A DNA stretch of 64,000 bases from the NCBI RefSeq assembly GCF_050003625.1, contig NC_134398.1:113250145-113314144 (forward strand). Reading direction: 5' to 3'. Made by a program: the position numbers and the translations under genes. Below, one piece after another: positions 63,020 through 64,000 of this stretch (its first letter is position 1; each line of letters begins with the position of its first letter). The notes under the pieces are model-generated. The model was not told where the DNA came from. It saw only the letters and a program-made list of their open reading frames with translations, and made no database searches. Source of the stretch: Haematobia irritans. Taxonomy: Eukaryota > Arthropoda > Insecta > Diptera > Muscidae.

Positions 63020-64000
63020 TCATCCTTTATATATCGGCGACAACCAGGGCATAATTTTGTCAGTCACTGCTTCTAACTCCGCCGGATTAATTCCATCGGG
63101 TCCGGGGGATTTGAATGGTCCAAAGCTATTTAACGCCCATCTTATTCTAGATTCCGATACAATTTCCTCGATAGGAAACGACCGCTGAGCCACTGTGGCA
63201 CCGCCAGGACCTGGTTCAACCGTCTGATTTCAAGGACAATGTGTGTCCAATAGTACCTCCAGCGTCTCCTCAATGAAACCTGGAGCGGAGTTAGTGGATG
63301 CTGTACTAGCATCCACTAACTCTGGAAGCCTCGGACGTATTCTCAATACTGCTGTAGTAAACATTCCAAGAGTTATATTGAGCCTTTCTCAGTTCTCGCT
63401 TGTATTCTCTCAGATTCTTCTTGTAAGCGTCCCAATCCTCAGGAGCTCTGGTGGTCTTTGTTTTGTTAAAGAGCTTCCTGCAGGATTTCCTCAGTTGAAA
63501 CCTCCTCACACATACGGTATCTATCGATGTCTTCAACTTTGGTATCTCCCTCGACTTCGCAAGAGGATCCGCTTACTTCTGATTCAAACAGAGGCTTGTC
63601 CATTTCTGAATCCTTTAGCTGATCGTTTTTATATACCTTCATTTGAATATAATGCAAGCCATAACATACACAGCCCTGGAACTTTGCTAGATGTGGCAAA
63701 GTCTAAGTGTTCAATATAAACACTGCATGCCGTCTTGGTCCATCCACTTCATCCAAACGGCCATCAGCTGTTGGAAGGTCTGGATTGCATCGTTTCAGTC
63801 TATTTAAAATAGATTCAGGGTCAGAAGGGTTTGCAGGTATCCACGCATGTGCTCTAGGTCTAGCCGGTATGTCTTTCTTCTCGACTAACTCTAGAGCATC
63901 TCCTTCCCAAACTTCACCAATTAGTATCAGAGTAGCTTTAAAACATTCTATAGACCTCTGGTCCTCAAATGCGACTAGCTTACCCGTCCACTGGGCCCTG
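63020..64000 (-). pseudogene. LOA-like LINE, ORF1 and ORF2 pieces joined by deletions
   Basis: Read from 64000 downward: GKLVAFEDQRSIECFKATLI, GEVWEGDALELVEKKDIPAR, WIPANPSDPESILNRLKRC (the DUF4780-like ORF1 domain), then VYKNDQLKDSEMDKPLFESE at 63600. Near 63480 a deletion jumps to mid-ORF2: KTTRAPEDWDAYKKNLREYK, SIENTSEASR. The RT start follows at 63130-63060 with ESRIRWALNSFGPFKSPGPD. The element leaves the window at 64000. Similar in type to the LINE at 21381. Confidence 0.78.
63288..63322. repeat. Perfect 14-bp hairpin
   Basis: GAGTTAGTGGATGC (63288-63301), loop TGTACTA, GCATCCACTAACTC (63309-63322). It lies at the point where two pieces of LINE ORF2 meet, so it may be a scar of the rearrangement. 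Confidence 0.8.

Overview
The window is AT-rich eukaryotic DNA from an insect, almost certainly a higher fly and most likely a muscid (Stomoxys/Musca type). This rests on short GT-AG introns of 55-86 bp next to introns swollen by transposons, mariner, DD41D and DD37E transposases, BEL/Pao and Ty3/gypsy LTR elements, LOA-like LINEs, tRNA-derived SINEs, and dispersed repeats of the 'GGGCAGGGCCGACTATATTATACCCTGCACCAC' and 'GGCCGTAAGTTCGGCCAGGCCGAAT' types that I know from fly genomes. There are no bacterial genes, operons or CRISPR arrays. I did not identify the species.

One conserved host gene is complete. mio (MIOS, a WD40 and zinc-finger subunit of GATOR2, which activates TORC1) lies on the minus strand from 18716 to 5132 in ten exons. 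I rebuilt every junction by hand. The phases all agree and give 877 codons, about the size of known MIOS proteins. Its three long introns are nearly all mobile DNA: intron 2 (14286-18137) holds a SINE split by a 966-bp terminal-inverted-repeat element plus a dead mariner; intron 4 (10621-13215) holds a fly repeat split by a DD37E element that is itself split by a 501-bp insert; intron 6 (6081-10200) holds a 1.5-kb fold-back repeat. The 5' end of mio, start codon included, is partly duplicated just upstream.

Layout: 1-5000, nested MITEs and repeats downstream of mio. 5132-18716, mio. 18.7-21.1 kb, duplicated 5' region, a DD41D relic and SINE pieces. 21.4-23.5 kb, a broken LOA-like LINE. 23.5-36.5 kb, several copies of a non-autonomous element that starts CAC, ends GTG, makes 2-bp target duplications and carries two back-to-back tRNA-like modules; two 1447-bp copies face each other around a 1.36-kb spacer. 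36.9-46.3 kb, a recent Ty3/gypsy element (about 9.4 kb, LTRs about 1.97 kb, tRNA-Lys-type primer site, GTAT target duplication) whose Gag begins with a RING-H2 finger. 34.8-54.0 kb, two tandem copies (A and B) of an anonymous segment that may contain a small spliced gene; the gypsy element sits in A, and a 2.9-kb CAC...GTG element and a deleted mariner sit in B. 54-60 kb, MITEs, a third DD41D relic, a Helitron-like fragment and fly repeats. 60-64 kb, a hAT-type MITE, a BEL/Pao gag-protease relic and a rearranged LINE.

Apart from mio, and possibly the A-segment gene, everything coding is transposon-derived. Only the gypsy element looks recent and close to intact, and it too shows frame breaks and an altered protease motif. 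Copies with and without inserts inside this one window give direct empty-site proof for many of the target duplications.
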